Below are positions 54,775 to 64,000 of a stretch of 64,000 nucleotides of DNA, in pieces; position 1 is the stretch's first letter, and the number at the start of each line of letters is the position of its first letter. Source of the DNA: Pantoea piersonii (GTDB lineage: Bacteria; Pseudomonadota; Gammaproteobacteria; Enterobacterales; Enterobacteriaceae); assembly GCF_003612015.1 (NCBI RefSeq), contig NZ_RARB01000001.1:434001-498000 (forward strand). Direction: 5' to 3'. The position numbers and the translations under genes are program-made. The notes beneath the pieces were generated by a model. It was not told the origin of the DNA. It ran no database searches and saw only the letters and a list, made by a program, of their open reading frames with translations.

Positions 54775-55151
54775 ATCCATTCGTGCCGAGGGTTAGCTTT
54801 TTTCGTCCTCTCTTCTGGTTAACCTCGACGCAACAAACGCAGGCGGCACCGCGGGATACTATTCGTAAAATACGCCTGCAGGGCGCTTTATATCGATGCT
54901 CTGGACTTAGGCGATTCGCTATTAAAGCCGTTACCAGGCAATGAAAACGATTTCAGCCTTCTGCTTTTATCTGCAAGGTCATTGCTAATTCATCGTTAAT
55001 AACACATTGAGAATACACTTAAGTTTTCGCGTGGAAATTTTACGATCCGACTTCGGAATTTTCTGTAGTAGAAAATTAATTTATTTTTTTATTTGAATTG
55101 GGTAATCTTGTCGCTACAGTTTTATTAACCCCCTTAGTCAAGGACATTGTA
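54775..55151. other. 377-base intergenic region before the H-NS-family gene
   Basis: Clearly AT-richer than its surroundings, especially from about 54960. A possible promoter is TTGAAT (55093-55098) and TACAGT (55115-55120), 16 bases apart. AAGGA lies seven bases before the ATG. No ORF with good support is seen. Bent, AT-rich DNA here would suit autoregulation by an H-NS-type protein. Confidence 0.45.
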
Positions 55152-55553
55152 ATGAGTGACGCATTTAAAGTTCTGAACAACATTCGCACATTACGTGCAC
55201 AGGCACGCGAGCTGCCATTAAGCGATCTGGAAGAAATTCTGGAAAAATTAACCGTCGTCGTTACCGAACGTCGTGAAGAAGTAGAAGCTGAAGAAGCGCA
55301 GAACCGCGAAAAAGAAGAAAAGCTGTCTAAATATCGTGAAATGCTGCTGGCTGACGGCATCGATCCAAATGAATTACTGGGCGCGCTGGAAACCGGTAAA
55401 AAACGCGCCAAGCGCGCGCCGCGTCCGGCCAAGTATTCTTATACCGATGAAAACGGCGAAGTAAAATCCTGGACCGGCCAGGGCCGTACCCCAGCGGCAA
55501 TTAAAAAGGCGCTGGACGCTGGCAAAAGCCTTGACGATTTCCTGATCGGCTAA
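55152..55553 (+). CDS. H-NS-family nucleoid protein
   Basis: A 133-residue nucleoid-associated protein. The N-terminal dimerisation and coiled-coil part (about 1-65, [26 protein letters not shown]) and the C-terminal DNA-binding domain with the WTGQGRTP hook (about 108-115) are intact. It is close to H-NS, but its ending [11 protein letters not shown] and charged linker ([15 protein letters not shown]) are also StpA-like, and the locus is not the usual hns site near tdk/galU. It may be the main H-NS or a second paralogue. A terminator follows. Confidence 0.9.
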   Translation: MSDAFKVLNNIRTLRAQARELPLSDLEEILEKLTVVVTERREEVEAEEAQNREKEEKLSKYREMLLADGIDPNELLGALETGKKRAKRAPRPAKYSYTDENGEVKSWTGQGRTPAAIKKALDAGKSLDDFLIG

Positions 55554-55577
55554 ATTTACCCAATCCTTGCAAGTGGG

Positions 55578-55608
55578 AGCCGGTGGCTTAAACAGCCATC
55601 GGCTTTTT
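55578..55608 (+). terminator. Intrinsic terminator of the H-NS-family gene
   Basis: AGCCGGTGGCT and AGCCATCGGCT pair over 11 bases (one GU) around TAAAC and run into a T-rich tail. Confidence 0.9.
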
Positions 55609-55728
55609 ATTTTTCCCCCGCTGCCAGCGGCTTGCCTCAGGCCGCACGCCTGGCGCTGGCATGCGCAAGGCGATGTCTGGCATAATGGCCGCCGTTTTTT
55701 CCTTCACTCAGCCATAAAGGTTAATGCC

Positions 55729-57321
55729 GTGTTAGTAAGCAGCAATATCACCATGCAGTTTGGCAGCAAGCCACTGTTCGAAAATATCTCCGTAAAATTT
55801 GGCGGAGGTAATCGTTACGGTTTAATCGGTGCAAACGGCAGCGGTAAATCCACCTTTATGAAAATCCTCGGCGGCGACCTGGCGCCAACCGGCGGTAATG
55901 TCTCTTACGATCCCAACGAGCGTATCGGCAAGTTAAGGCAGGACCAGTTTGCGTTTGAACAATATAGCGTGCTCGATACCGTCATCATGGGCCACCATGA
56001 ATTGTGGGAAGTGAAGCAGGAGCGCGACCGCATATATGCCTTGCCGGAAATGAGCGAAGAGGAGGGCTATAAAGTTGCGGACCTCGAAGCGCTTTATGGC
56101 GAAATGGATGGCTACAGCGCCGAGTCGCGCGCGGGCGAGTTATTACTCGGCGTCGGTATTCCGGTAGAGCAGCATTATGGCCCGATGAGCGAAATTGCGC
56201 CGGGCTGGAAATTACGCGTGCTGCTGGCGCAGGCGTTATTTTCAAATCCTGATATTTTGTTACTGGATGAACCAACCAACAACTTGGATATTGATACTAT
56301 CCGCTGGCTTGAGCAGGTGCTGAACGAGCGCGAAAGCACCATGATCATCATTTCGCACGACCGTCATTTTTTGAATATGGTCTGTACGCATATGGCGGAT
56401 CTCGATTACGGCGAATTACGTGTTTATCCAGGTAATTATGACGAGTATATGACGGCGGCCACCCAGTCGCGCGAACGTTTATTAGCGGACAACGCCAAGA
56501 AAAAAGCGCAGATTGCCGAGCTGCAGTCTTTTGTCAGCCGCTTTAGCGCCAACGCTTCTAAATCGCGTCAGGCGACTTCGCGCGCGAAACAAATTGATAA
56601 GATCAAGCTGGATGAAGTTAAAGCGTCCAGCCGTCAAAACCCTTTTATTCGTTTTGAACAAGATAAAAAATTGTTCCGTAATGCGCTGGAAGTGGAAGCG
56701 CTGAGTAAAGGTTTTGATAACGGCCCGCTGTTTAAAAATCTTAACCTGCTGCTTGAGGTCGGTGAAAAGCTGGCGGTCATCGGCGCCAACGGTATTGGTA
56801 AATCCACCCTGCTGAAAACGCTGGTGGGCGAACTTGCGCCGGACAGCGGCAGCGTTAAATGGTCAGAGAACGCGCGCATTGGTTATTATGCGCAGGATCA
56901 CGCCGCCGACTTCGCTGACGATCTTAGCGTCTTTGACTGGATGAGCCAGTGGAAGCAAGAGGGCGATGACGAGCAGGCGGTACGTAGCATTCTCGGCCGT
57001 CTGCTGTTCAGCCATGACGATATCAAAAAGCCAGCGAAGGTGCTCTCCGGTGGTGAAAAAGGGCGCATGCTGTTCGGCAAGCTGATGATGCAGAAACCCA
57101 ACATTCTTATTATGGACGAACCGACAAACCACCTGGATATGGAGTCGATCGAGTCGCTGAATATGGCGCTGGAGATGTATGAAGGCACGCTGATTTTCGT
57201 TTCGCACGACCGTGAGTTCGTCAGCTCGCTGGCGACGCGCGTGCTGGAGATCAAAGAGGACCGCGTGATCGACTTTACCGGCAACTACGAAGACTATCTG
57301 CGCAGCCAGGGTATTTACTAA
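55729..57321 (+). CDS. ybiT: ABC-F family ATPase YbiT
   Basis: A 530-residue ABC-F protein, same length as E. coli YbiT, probably acting on ribosomes. Two ABC domains are separated by a linker rich in charged residues; Walker A motifs are GANGSGKST and GANGIGKST, and Walker B motifs are [11 protein letters not shown] and [11 protein letters not shown]. The GTG at 55729 has AAAGG eight bases upstream and matches the E. coli N-terminus (LVSSN); the longer frame is not real. It converges on moeB. Confidence 0.96.
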   Translation: MLVSSNITMQFGSKPLFENISVKFGGGNRYGLIGANGSGKSTFMKILGGDLAPTGGNVSYDPNERIGKLRQDQFAFEQYSVLDTVIMGHHELWEVKQERDRIYALPEMSEEEGYKVADLEALYGEMDGYSAESRAGELLLGVGIPVEQHYGPMSEIAPGWKLRVLLAQALFSNPDILLLDEPTNNLDIDTIRWLEQVLNERESTMIIISHDRHFLNMVCTHMADLDYGELRVYPGNYDEYMTAATQSRERLLADNAKKKAQIAELQSFVSRFSANASKSRQATSRAKQIDKIKLDEVKASSRQNPFIRFEQDKKLFRNALEVEALSKGFDNGPLFKNLNLLLEVGEKLAVIGANGIGKSTLLKTLVGELAPDSGSVKWSENARIGYYAQDHAADFADDLSVFDWMSQWKQEGDDEQAVRSILGRLLFSHDDIKKPAKVLSGGEKGRMLFGKLMMQKPNILIMDEPTNHLDMESIESLNMALEMYEGTLIFVSHDREFVSSLATRVLEIKEDRVIDFTGNYEDYLRSQGIY

Positions 57322-57346
57322 AGATCACCCTCTCTTTCTGACAGAT

Positions 57347-57372
57347 TAAGGGGTAGCGTACGCTACCCCTTA
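57347..57372. terminator. Bidirectional terminator-like palindrome between ybiT and moeB
   Basis: A perfect 26-bp palindrome (half TAAGGGGTAGCGT) lies 25 bases after the ybiT stop and directly abuts the moeB stop codon. It is symmetric and would serve both convergent genes, although T-runs are short. Confidence 0.7.
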
Positions 57373-58128
57373 TCATTTATGGCCGCACACTTCGCAGTGC
57401 GCATCCTGCGCGACCTTCACGCTGCGAAATTCCGCGCTCATCGCGTCATACATCAGCAGCCGCGACGCGGCGGGCGCGCCAAAGGCGGTCAGGACTTTAA
57501 TCGCCTCCATCGCCTGCATGGCGCCTATGACGCCAACCAGCGGCGCCATTACCCCCGCCTCGACGCAGCTTAACGTCTGCTCGCCGAACAGACGGCTGAT
57601 ACAGCGATAGCAGGGCGTGCCGGGCTGCCAGTTGAACACGCTAATCTGGCCTTCCATACGAATCGCCGCGCCGGAAACCAGCGGCACGCGCTGCGCCCGA
57701 CAGAGCCGATTAAGCTGTTCGCGTATCTGCACGTTGTCGGTACAGTCGAGCACAACCTGATGTCCGGCGATTAACGCCTCAAGCGCATCCTCTTCCAGCA
57801 GGCCGTTAACGGTATCGATATGCACATGCGGATTGATAGCGGCCAGGCTCTCAGCCGCCGAGGCGACCTTGGCGCGGCCGATATCTGCGTCGTGATGCAG
57901 GATCTGACGCTGCAGATTGGACAGCGCGACAGTATCAAAATCGAGCAGCGTCAGCGCGCCTACGCCCGCCGCAGCCAGGTAGGGCGATGCCGCGCAGCCG
58001 AGGCCGCCGAGGCCGACAACCAGCGCGCGGCTCGCCTTGAGTTTTTCCTGACCGTCGAAGTCGAAGCCGCGCAGCACAATCTGGCGGTTATAGCGCAGCA
58101 TCTCTTCATCGCTGAGTTCGGGCAGCAT
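57373..58128 (-). CDS. moeB: Molybdopterin-synthase adenylyltransferase MoeB
   Basis: A 251-residue E1-like enzyme (E. coli MoeB, 249) that adenylates the C-terminus of MoaD for molybdopterin synthesis. The nucleotide-binding VVGLGGLGC, catalytic arginines in NLQRQILH, DCTDNVQIR, and the zinc cysteines CYRC and CEVC are intact. The ATG overlaps the moeA stop (TAATG), so moeA-moeB is one coupled unit, as in E. coli. Confidence 0.97.
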   Translation of the reverse strand: MLPELSDEEMLRYNRQIVLRGFDFDGQEKLKASRALVVGLGGLGCAASPYLAAAGVGALTLLDFDTVALSNLQRQILHHDADIGRAKVASAAESLAAINPHVHIDTVNGLLEEDALEALIAGHQVVLDCTDNVQIREQLNRLCRAQRVPLVSGAAIRMEGQISVFNWQPGTPCYRCISRLFGEQTLSCVEAGVMAPLVGVIGAMQAMEAIKVLTAFGAPAASRLLMYDAMSAEFRSVKVAQDAHCEVCGHK

Positions 58129-59363
58129 TACCCCTCCAGCAGCGCGTTAAAGGGCTCAACCTCAACCCATTCGCCCGGCTCAACCGCGCCGCGCTCGCGC
58201 TCCAGCACGATAAAGCAGTTAGCGGCGGCGAAAGAGCTAAAGACGTGCGAGCCCTGATGACCGGTGCTGCGCACCTCCAGTTCGCCGTCCGCGCCGCGGC
58301 TCATGACGCCGCGCTGAAAGTCGAGGCGGCCCGGAGATTTCTTCAGGCGCGAGGCGGCGCGCGCGCGCAGGCGCGGCGGCAGCGGGGACTCGCTCTGGCC
58401 GGTCAGGGCGGCGAGCAGCGGCTGCACCAGCTGATAGAAGGTGACGGCGGCCGAGACCGGATTGCCTGGCAGCCCGCAGAACCAGCTGCTGGCGAGGCGG
58501 CCAAAAGCGAAAGGTTTACCTGGCTTGATGGCCAGCTTCCAGAAGGTGATGACACCCAGCTCGTCGAGCATGGTTTTGGTGAAGTCCGCTTCGCCCACCG
58601 AGACGCCGCCGGTGCTGATAACCACGTCGGCCTGACGATCCGCCTCTTCAAAGGCGCGGCGCAGCGCCTGCGGGTCATCCTTAATAATGCCCATATCAAT
58701 CACTTCGCAGCCGAGCTTGCGCAGCATCAGCGAGACGGTAAAACGGTTGGTGTCGTAGATCTGGCCTGGCGCCAGCGGCTGGCCCACTGGCTGCAGCTCA
58801 TCGCCGGTGGAGAAGACCGCGACGCGCAGCTTGCGCAGCACGCTTACCTCAGCGAGGCCGAGCGAAGCGAGCAGCGGTAGTTCCGCCGCGCCAAGGCGCA
58901 CGCCCGCCGCCAGCACCGGCTGGCCGCGCCGAATATCTTCGCCGATCAGGCGGATATTTTGTCCGGCTTTCACCGGCGCGTTAATCACAATGCCGCCCTC
59001 GACTTCGCGCGTCTCTTCCTGCATCACCACCGCGTCGCAGCCGGATGGCACCGGCGCGCCGGTCATGATGCGCACCACGCTGCCCGCTGGCCAGTCGCCG
59101 TTAAAAGGCGCACCGGCAAAGGCTTTGCCCGCCACCTGAAGCGGCCGATCGGCCTGAATATCGGCCAGCCGCACGGCATAACCATCCATCGCCGAGTTAT
59201 CAAAGGGCGGCACGTCGATGGGTGAGGTAACCGGTAATGCGGTAATGCGGCCAACTGCATCGACCAGCGGCACGCTGACGCGATCGCGGAGAGGCTGAAG
59301 CTGCGCCAGCATTTTCACCTGCGCCTCTTCAAGAGAAATTAACCCTGAGGTAAAGCTTTCCAT
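58128..59363 (-). CDS. moeA: Molybdopterin molybdenumtransferase MoeA
   Basis: A 411-residue enzyme (E. coli MoeA, 411) that inserts molybdenum into adenylylated molybdopterin. Blocks: [50 protein letters not shown] and GLPGNPVSA are clear. It leads moeA-moeB and is divergent from iaaA. No Moco riboswitch is recognisable in the 225-base gap upstream. Confidence 0.97.
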   Translation of the reverse strand: MESFTSGLISLEEAQVKMLAQLQPLRDRVSVPLVDAVGRITALPVTSPIDVPPFDNSAMDGYAVRLADIQADRPLQVAGKAFAGAPFNGDWPAGSVVRIMTGAPVPSGCDAVVMQEETREVEGGIVINAPVKAGQNIRLIGEDIRRGQPVLAAGVRLGAAELPLLASLGLAEVSVLRKLRVAVFSTGDELQPVGQPLAPGQIYDTNRFTVSLMLRKLGCEVIDMGIIKDDPQALRRAFEEADRQADVVISTGGVSVGEADFTKTMLDELGVITFWKLAIKPGKPFAFGRLASSWFCGLPGNPVSAAVTFYQLVQPLLAALTGQSESPLPPRLRARAASRLKKSPGRLDFQRGVMSRGADGELEVRSTGHQGSHVFSSFAAANCFIVLERERGAVEPGEWVEVEPFNALLEG

Positions 59364-59588
59364 TGTGTTTGCAACCTGTGTTAAGACAGTTGCTGCCTAT
59401 TATGGTGCTAATTGTCAGCAGAGTCACATTTCCGCTGCGGCATAAGCCACAACAAAAGGTTATGGCCGCCGCGCCAGTTTCCTCTTTACAAGTTTTAACA
59501 GGCTTTCTATAGTCAAAAATCATTTAATTTGGCTGAAAACCATTTTAAATCAGTGTTTTCACTCCGGTAAAAGGACAGGGCAAGCGTT

Positions 59589-60548
59589 ATGGTTAAAGCA
59601 GTCATCGCCATTCACGGTGGGGCAGGCGCCATTACGCGCTCGGCAATGAGCGCAGAAAAAGAGCAGGCGTATCGTCAGGCGCTTACCGATATCATCACCG
59701 CAGGACAACGCATGCTGGCGCAGGGCGCCAGCGCGCTGGACGCCGTGACCGAGGCGGTACGGCTGCTTGAAGAGTGCCCGCTGTTCAACGCTGGCAAGGG
59801 CGCGGTCTTTACCCATCAGGGCACCCACGAGCTGGATGCCTGCGTAATGGATGGCCGCACGCTGGAAGTCGGAGCGGTGGCGGGCGTGTCGCGCCTGCGC
59901 AATCCGGTGCTGGCGGCGCGCAAGGTGCTGGAGGTCAGCCCGCACGTGCTTTTTATCGGTGCGGGCGCAGAGCAGTTCGCGCGGGATAACGGCCTGGAAC
60001 AGGTCGAGCCCGATTATTTTTCGACGCCGGAACGCTGGGAGCAGCTGCAGCGCGCGCTGGCCAGCGACGAAATGGTGCTGGATCACGACGGCGCGGCAAA
60101 AGCGGGCGACCCGCTGGATCCCGACCGTAAATTCGGCACCGTCGGCGCGGTGGCGATCGATGCGGAAGGCAACCTGGCCGCCGCGACCTCGACCGGCGGC
60201 ATGACCAATAAACAGGCGGGCCGCGTTGGCGACTCGCCGCTGCCGGGCGCGGGCTGCTACGCCAGCAACGACACGGTAGCGGTCTCCTGTACCGGCACGG
60301 GCGAGGTCTTTATCCGCACGCTGGCGGCCTATGATATTGCCGCGCAGATGCGCTACGGCGGCCACTCGCTGCAGCAGGCCTGTGTAAACGTTATCCACGA
60401 CGCCATCCCTGAGCTGGGCGGCAGCGGCGGCCTGATCGCTGTCGACCGCTTCGGCAACGTAGCGCTGCCGTTTAACAGCGAAGGCATGTATCGCGCTTTT
60501 GCGCGCGTGGGCGAAGAGGCTGAGGTCGGCATCTACCGCGAAGGCTAA
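59589..60548 (+). CDS. iaaA: Isoaspartyl peptidase / L-asparaginase IaaA
   Basis: A 319-residue Ntn hydrolase (E. coli IaaA, 321) made as a precursor that cleaves itself before Thr184 (motif FGTVGAVAID). HGGAGAI at the N-terminus and TSTGGMTNKQAGRVGDSP are typical. It removes beta-aspartyl residues from dipeptides and hydrolyses asparagine. Start of the iaaA-gsiAB operon; gsiA follows after nine bases. Confidence 0.96.
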   Translation: MVKAVIAIHGGAGAITRSAMSAEKEQAYRQALTDIITAGQRMLAQGASALDAVTEAVRLLEECPLFNAGKGAVFTHQGTHELDACVMDGRTLEVGAVAGVSRLRNPVLAARKVLEVSPHVLFIGAGAEQFARDNGLEQVEPDYFSTPERWEQLQRALASDEMVLDHDGAAKAGDPLDPDRKFGTVGAVAIDAEGNLAAATSTGGMTNKQAGRVGDSPLPGAGCYASNDTVAVSCTGTGEVFIRTLAAYDIAAQMRYGGHSLQQACVNVIHDAIPELGGSGGLIAVDRFGNVALPFNSEGMYRAFARVGEEAEVGIYREG

Positions 60549-60557
60549 GGAGCAGGC

Positions 60558-62405
60558 ATGACGCAGCAAATGGCGCCGGAGCAGGTTCTGGCGGTACGCA
60601 ATCTTAACGTGCGCTTCAGCCATGAAGGGCGCGTGACGCAGGCAGTGCGCGACCTCTCGCTGGAGGTGCAGCGCGGCGAGACCCTGGCGATCGTCGGCGA
60701 GTCCGGCTCCGGCAAATCCGTCACCTCGCTGGCGCTGATGCGGCTGATCGAACAGGCGGGCGGCGAAGTCAGCGGCGATATTCTGCTGCGCCGACGCAAC
60801 GGCGATCTGCTGGACGTGGCGCGCGCCACCCCGGGTGTGATGCGACGCGTGCGCGGCGCCGACATGGCGATGATCTTTCAGGAGCCGATGACCTCGCTCA
60901 ATCCGGTATTCACCGTCGGCGAGCAGATCGCAGAATCTATCCGTTTGCATCAGGGGAAAAGCCATCAGCAGGCGCTGGCGGAAGCGCGCCGTATGCTTGA
61001 TCTGGTGCGCATTCCCGAAGCGCAGGGCGTGCTGTCGCGCTATCCGCATCAGCTTTCCGGCGGCATGCGTCAGCGCGTTATGATTGCGATGGCGCTGTCG
61101 TGCCGTCCTGCGCTGCTGATCGCCGATGAGCCGACAACGGCGCTCGACGTGACGATTCAGGCGCAAATTCTGCAGCTGATCCGCGTGCTGCAAAAAGAGA
61201 TGCATATGGGCGTGATTTTTATCACGCACGATATGGGCGTAGTGGCCGAAATGGCGGACCGCGTACAGGTGATGTACCGCGGCGACGTGGTGGAGAGCGC
61301 GCCGGTGCAGCAGCTGTTCGACGCGCCGCAGCAGCCTTATACCCAGGCGTTGCTGGCCGCGGTGCCCAAACTCGGCGCGATGAGCGGCCAGCCGTTGCCC
61401 GCCCGCTTTCCGCTGCTGCATGCCGGAGCGGAGAGCGAGCCGGAAACGCCGCAGGACACGGCGCGCCTCGATATTCCCCCCATTTTGCAGGTGCGCGATC
61501 TGGTGACGCGCTTTGATATTCGCGGCGGACTGCTTAACCGCGTCAAACGTCGCGTGCACGCGGTAGAGAAGGTGAGCTTCGATCTCTACGCCGGCGAGAC
61601 GCTGGCGCTGGTCGGTGAATCAGGCTGCGGCAAATCCACTACCGGACGCTCGCTGCTGCGGCTGGTGGCGAGCCAGGGCGGCACTATTACCTTTAACGGC
61701 CAGCGTATTGACACGCTCTCCGGTTCGGCGCTGGCGCATCTGCGACGCGATATTCAGTTTATTTTTCAGGACCCTTACGCCTCGCTCGATCCGCGGCTGA
61801 CGGTGGGCTTCTCCATCATGGAGCCGCTGCTGGTGCATAAAGTCATGTCACGCCGCGAGGCGGAACAGCGCGTCGCCTGGCTGCTGGAAAAGGTCGGGCT
61901 GCTGCCGGAGCATGCACAGCGTTATCCCCATGAGTTCTCTGGCGGCCAGCGCCAGCGTATCTGTATCGCGCGCGCGCTGGCACTCAATCCCAAAGTGGTG
62001 ATCGCCGATGAGTCGGTGTCGGCGCTCGACGTGTCGATACAGGCGCAGATCGTCAACCTGATGCTCGATCTACAGCGTGAATTCGGCATCGCTTTCTTGT
62101 TTATTTCCCACGATATGGCGGTTGTGGAACGCATTAGCCATCGCGTGGCGGTTATGTATCTGGGCCAGATCGTTGAAATGGGGCCGCGGCAGGCGGTATT
62201 TGAGGAGCCGCGTCACCCTTACACGCGCAAGCTGATGGCCGCCGTTCCGGTGGCGGATCCGGCGCATCGTCGGCGCGAACGCGCGCTGATGGTCGACGAG
62301 ATCCCCAGCGCCGTGCGCGCGCTGGGCGACGAACCTGAGGTCGCGCCGCTGATTGAGGTTGCGCCAGGCCACTTCGTCGCGCGCCATGCTATCAGCAGCA
62401 CCTGA
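60558..62405 (+). CDS. gsiA: Glutathione ABC transporter ATP-binding protein GsiA
   Basis: A 615-residue fused ATPase with two ABC domains of the dipeptide (Dpp/Opp) family (E. coli GsiA, 623). Walker A motifs GESGSGKSV and GESGCGKST, signatures LSGGMRQR and FSGGQRQR, Walker [10 protein letters not shown] and ADESVSALD. It drives import of glutathione with GsiB and GsiC/D. GGAG precedes the ATG. Confidence 0.96.
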   Translation: MTQQMAPEQVLAVRNLNVRFSHEGRVTQAVRDLSLEVQRGETLAIVGESGSGKSVTSLALMRLIEQAGGEVSGDILLRRRNGDLLDVARATPGVMRRVRGADMAMIFQEPMTSLNPVFTVGEQIAESIRLHQGKSHQQALAEARRMLDLVRIPEAQGVLSRYPHQLSGGMRQRVMIAMALSCRPALLIADEPTTALDVTIQAQILQLIRVLQKEMHMGVIFITHDMGVVAEMADRVQVMYRGDVVESAPVQQLFDAPQQPYTQALLAAVPKLGAMSGQPLPARFPLLHAGAESEPETPQDTARLDIPPILQVRDLVTRFDIRGGLLNRVKRRVHAVEKVSFDLYAGETLALVGESGCGKSTTGRSLLRLVASQGGTITFNGQRIDTLSGSALAHLRRDIQFIFQDPYASLDPRLTVGFSIMEPLLVHKVMSRREAEQRVAWLLEKVGLLPEHAQRYPHEFSGGQRQRICIARALALNPKVVIADESVSALDVSIQAQIVNLMLDLQREFGIAFLFISHDMAVVERISHRVAVMYLGQIVEMGPRQAVFEEPRHPYTRKLMAAVPVADPAHRRRERALMVDEIPSAVRALGDEPEVAPLIEVAPGHFVARHAISST

Positions 62406-62444
62406 CATCACAATCACACTAGGCAGGGATTACAGGAGAACACG

Positions 62445-63980
62445 ATGCACAACACAATGCGTAAAGGGTTACTGGCTGCGGGCGTGATCGGCGCCATCAC
62501 GGCGCTGCCCGCCTGGGCGGCAAAAGATGCGGTTATCGCCGTCGGCTCGAACTTCACCACGCTCGATCCCTATGACGCCAACGATACGCTGTCGCAGGCG
62601 GTGGCGAAATCGTTCTACCAGGGGCTGTTCGGCTTCGACAAAGATATGAAGCTGACCAACGTGCTGGCAGAAAGCTATCAGGCAAGCCCGGACGGCCTGA
62701 CCTATACCATCAAGCTGCGTCCGGGGATTAAGTTCCAGGACGGCAGCGATTTCAACGCTGAAGCGGTCAAGGTCAACCTTGAGCGCGCCAGCAACCCCGA
62801 TAACCATCTCAAGCGCTACAACCTGTTTAAATATATCGCCACCACCGAGGCGGTGGATCCCACCACGGTGAAAATTACCCTGAAGCAGCCTTTTTCCGCC
62901 TTTATCAATAACCTGGCGCACCCGGCCGCCGCGATGATTTCGCCGACCGCGCTGAAAAAATATGGCAAAGAGATCGGCTTTCACCCGGTTGGCACCGGTC
63001 CCTATGAGTTTGTGACCTGGAACCAGACTGACTACGTGAAGGTGAAAAAATGGGACGGCTACTGGAAAAAAGGCTATCCGAAACTCGACAGCATCACCTG
63101 GCGTCCGGTGGTAGACAACAATACCCGCGCAGCGATGCTGCAGACCGGTGAAGCGAACTTCGCTTTCCCAATCCCTTTCGAACAGGCCAAACTGCTGGAG
63201 AAGAATCCCAGGCTGAAGGTAGTGACGTCGCCATCGATCATGCAGCGCTATATCAGCCTGAACGTCACTCAGAAGCCGTTCGACAACCCGAAAGTGCGTG
63301 AGGCGCTGGAGTATGCAATCAATCGCGAAGCGCTGACCAAAGTCGCTTTTGCCGGTTATGCGACGCCTGCGACCGGCATCGTGCCGCCGACTATCGACTT
63401 TGCGCAAAAATACCCGGCGATTCAGTACAACCCGGCCAAAGCGCGCGAGCTGCTGAAGGAAGCGGGCTACCCCAACGGCTTTGAAACCACGCTCTGGTCG
63501 TCGCATAACCACAGCACCGCGCAGAAAGTGCTGCAGTTTACCCAGCAGCAGCTGGCGCAGGTGGGCGTGAAGGTAAAAGTCACGGCGATGGACGCCGGTC
63601 AGCGCGCCGCCGAGGTTGAGAGCAAAGGACAGAAAGAGAGCGGCGTACGCATGTTCTATACCGGCTGGTCCGCCTCTACTGGCGAAGCTGACTGGGCGCT
63701 GACGCCGCTGTTCGCCACCACGTCCTGGCCGCCAGCTATCTTTAACACCGCGTTTTACAGCAATCCGCAGGTGGATAAAGATCTGGCCGATGCGCTGAAA
63801 ACCACGGACCGCGAGCGCAAAGCCAGCCTCTATAAAGACGCACAGGATAAGATCTGGAACGACCATCCGTGGATCCCGCTGGTGGTGGAGCAGCTGGTTT
63901 CCGCCAACAGCGCGTCGCTGACCGGGTTCTATGTGATGCCCGACACCTCATTCAGCTTTGACGAGGCCGATCTGAAGTAA
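62445..63980 (+). CDS. gsiB: Glutathione-binding periplasmic protein GsiB
   Basis: A 511-residue periplasmic receptor (E. coli GsiB, 512). Signal peptide 1-25 (cut after AWA), then the SBP family 5 fold with [24 protein letters not shown] and [13 protein letters not shown]. It captures glutathione for GsiCD. AGGAG lies upstream of the ATG. Downstream gsiC would be outside the window; the last 20 bases carry no feature. Confidence 0.96.
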   Translation: MHNTMRKGLLAAGVIGAITALPAWAAKDAVIAVGSNFTTLDPYDANDTLSQAVAKSFYQGLFGFDKDMKLTNVLAESYQASPDGLTYTIKLRPGIKFQDGSDFNAEAVKVNLERASNPDNHLKRYNLFKYIATTEAVDPTTVKITLKQPFSAFINNLAHPAAAMISPTALKKYGKEIGFHPVGTGPYEFVTWNQTDYVKVKKWDGYWKKGYPKLDSITWRPVVDNNTRAAMLQTGEANFAFPIPFEQAKLLEKNPRLKVVTSPSIMQRYISLNVTQKPFDNPKVREALEYAINREALTKVAFAGYATPATGIVPPTIDFAQKYPAIQYNPAKARELLKEAGYPNGFETTLWSSHNHSTAQKVLQFTQQQLAQVGVKVKVTAMDAGQRAAEVESKGQKESGVRMFYTGWSASTGEADWALTPLFATTSWPPAIFNTAFYSNPQVDKDLADALKTTDRERKASLYKDAQDKIWNDHPWIPLVVEQLVSANSASLTGFYVMPDTSFSFDEADLK

Positions 63981-64000
63981 TCCGACCGGCCAGCCCGCAT

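Noticed and set aside
59364-59588. Moco riboswitch upstream of moeA
   Set aside because: No recognisable conserved fold or motif; in E. coli the riboswitch precedes moaA, not moeA.
59559-61559. Long minus-strand frame opposite iaaA and gsiA
   Set aside because: Spans two real genes and their junction, low-complexity H/R/Q composition, no ribosome site.
62469-63866. Minus-strand frame opposite gsiB
   Set aside because: Shadow of a gene matching GsiB end to end.
1-64000. tRNA, rRNA, CRISPR, prophage or IS elements
   Set aside because: Intergenic gaps were read on both strands; no cloverleaf, repeat-spacer array, integrase, transposase or phage structural gene was seen.

Overview
The window is chromosomal DNA of an enterobacterium, most likely an Erwiniaceae member of the Pantoea/Mixta/Erwinia type. 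This rests on GC-rich coding DNA, protein sequences close to E. coli for housekeeping genes, and long stretches of E. coli-like gene order. No rRNA, tRNA, CRISPR array, prophage or insertion sequence was seen. The first gene is cut by the left edge, and the gsi operon runs off the right edge after gsiB.

Left third (1-19 kb): the 3' part of a large MscS-type channel gene, the divergent pair dld / bglX, an MpaB-family oxygenase-like gene, a small membrane protein, a solitary SUFU-domain gene, a Cache-type chemoreceptor, idi, an MFS transporter, and the osmF-yehY-yehX-yehW betaine-type ABC importer with yohO and mlrA. In E. coli mlrA-yohO-yehWXYZ-bglX-dld is one block near 48 min, so this is that block with insertions. 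Regulatory sites here are an MlrA-type operator upstream of mlrA, a palindrome containing an exact met box upstream of the MFS gene, and long inverted repeats around dld.

Middle (18-24 kb): an XRE-cupin regulator with a GNAT partner, then a minus-strand cluster: LacI regulator, inositol-monophosphatase-family enzyme, organophosphate-type transporter, and a periplasmic histidine-acid phytase. A 14-bp palindrome with a central CG lies between the LacI gene and the phosphatase gene. I read this as a candidate phytate / inositol-phosphate scavenging unit.

Centre right (24-37.6 kb): dinG (with LexA box) and ybiB, then an M20 amidohydrolase and a complete histidine-utilisation cluster: hutH-hutU, hutC, hutF-hutD and hutI-hutG. 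It encodes the five-step, Pseudomonas-like route (HutF deiminase plus HutG deformylase). HutC-type boxes lie in both divergent control regions.

Right third (37.7-64 kb): the E. coli 18-min block, namely rlmF, ybiO, glnHPQ, dps, rhtA, ompX, mntS, mntR, ybiR, then an inserted EmrA/EmrB/outer-membrane-factor efflux operon, an IolT/XylE-like sugar porter and an H-NS-family gene, followed by ybiT, moeA-moeB, iaaA and gsiA-gsiB. glnH has a sigma-54 promoter with two NtrC boxes 13 bp apart. mntS has two MntR boxes and encodes a longer, cysteine-rich MntS; a 25-codon hydrophobic ORF sits just upstream of it.
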